Below are positions 36,862 through 37,253 of a stretch of 37,253 nt of DNA, in pieces. This DNA comes from Syntrophobacterales bacterium (GTDB lineage: Bacteria > Desulfobacterota > Syntrophia > Syntrophales > UBA8958): the NCBI GenBank assembly GCA_018056545.1, contig JAGPFL010000009.1, positions 1 through 37,253 of the forward strand, in the 5' to 3' direction. The translations under genes were made by a program, and so were the position numbers. The notes under the pieces are model-generated. The model was given only the letters and a program-made list of their open reading frames with translations, was not told the origin of the DNA and did no database searches. Numbering within the stretch: the first letter of the stretch is position 1; each line of letters starts with the position of its first letter.

Positions 36862-37253
36862 TTACAGCATCTCGTATATGGCCGCGGCACCCATGCCGCC
36901 GCCGATGCACATGGAAACGATCCCGCGTTTCGCGTTCCGGCGTTTCAGCTCGTGAAGCAACTGCGCCGTCAGTTTGGCCCCCGTGCAGCCCAACGGGTGA
37001 CCCAGGGCGATCGCCCCGCCGTTGGGGTTGATATCCCCGGCCCAGTAACGATCCTCAATCCCCACCGCCCGGCAGGAATAAATCGCCTGGGAGGCAAAGG
37101 CCTCGTTGATCTCAAATACGTCGATGTCCTTCGTCGTCAAACCCGCCATCTTGAGAACCTTCGGAATCGCATAGGCCGGACCAACTCCCATCTCCTCCGC
37201 CTTGCATCCCGCCACCGCATAATAAGAAAGCTTCGCCAAAGGCTTCAACCCCA
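36862..37253 (-). CDS. Acetyl-CoA acetyltransferase (thiolase), C-terminal part
   Basis: The frame runs off the window edge, so only the last 130 residues are present. They contain the thiolase signatures FEINEAFASQA, the catalytic histidine in NPNGGAIALGHPLGCTGA and the catalytic cysteine in MCIGGGMGAA near the end. The enzyme joins or splits acetyl-CoA units in beta-oxidation or polyhydroxyalkanoate/butyrate metabolism in the cytoplasm. The CoA-transferase fragment at the other edge of the window fits the same kind of metabolism. Whether it is acetoacetyl-CoA or long-chain thiolase cannot be told from this part. Confidence 0.9.
   Translation of the reverse strand, partial: GLKPLAKLSYYAVAGCKAEEMGVGPAYAIPKVLKMAGLTTKDIDVFEINEAFASQAIYSCRAVGIEDRYWAGDINPNGGAIALGHPLGCTGAKLTAQLLHELKRRNAKRGIVSMCIGGGMGAAAIYEML

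Overview
The window looks like chromosomal DNA of a GC-rich, strictly anaerobic, Gram-negative bacterium of the Desulfobacterota (former Deltaproteobacteria), plausibly a syntroph of the Syntrophales type. This is inferred from gene content: a CoA-transferase subunit at one edge and a thiolase at the other, lipid A modification genes, a periplasmic disulfide system built on VKOR rather than DsbB, a selenoprotein, and many thioredoxin-like proteins. No rRNA, tRNA or CRISPR array was seen. GTG and TTG starts are common.

Layout. 1-2.3 kb: end of a CoA-transferase beta subunit, a YgiQ-type radical SAM protein, and a 32-residue lysine-rich ORF overlapping its 3' end. 2.4-7.9 kb (minus): an arnB-arnC-arnA(formyltransferase)-arnA(dehydrogenase)-arnD operon for 4-amino-4-deoxy-L-arabinose addition to lipid A; ArnA is split into two genes and a candidate arnT lies 21 kb away (28.6-30.8 kb) beside a GT9 glycosyltransferase. 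8-11.2 kb: a CDF metal exporter, a decayed gene remnant, and a MarR regulator with a palindromic operator ahead of a permease whose cytoplasmic loop carries four CC motifs. 11.2-14.2 kb (minus): a small periplasmic protein related to the remnant, then a disulfide operon (two DsbA-like proteins, VKOR, rhodanese). 14.2-17.6 kb (minus): ProC-like reductase and a MoxR/CoxE (AAA ATPase/VWA) pair.

17.8-25.8 kb (minus) is the most unusual block: a CSC-motif permease, three CxxC thioredoxin-like proteins, a small ORF, a glutaredoxin-like selenoprotein with an in-frame TGA, Acr3 arsenite exporter, a double universal stress protein, ArsR, a DGC-domain protein, and then a thioredoxin, CcdA and TauE/SafE exporter. 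A strong promoter, an ArsR-type dyad and several intergenic hairpins punctuate it. Its content suggests metalloid or metal efflux coupled to a thiol/selenol redox relay.

25.9-28.5 kb (plus): an IS3-type transposase remnant followed by an overlapping pair resembling the peptidoglycan-trimming enzymes Csd6/Pgp2 and Csd4/Pgp1, which set helical cell shape in Campylobacterota. 28.6-32.3 kb (minus): ArnT-like transferase and GT9 enzyme, both with low-complexity insertions. 32.5-34.8 kb (plus): cupin, cyclophilin and an Old Yellow Enzyme homologue. 34.8-37.25 kb (minus): an ABC_membrane_2 (YddA/SbmA-like) transporter and the C-terminal part of a thiolase.

No gene-free stretch exceeds 300 bases. 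The longest (36563-36861, 25761-26023, 19690-19954, 7853-8108, 11688-11942) hold the hairpins, promoters, small ORF or IS remnant listed below and otherwise nothing recognisable.
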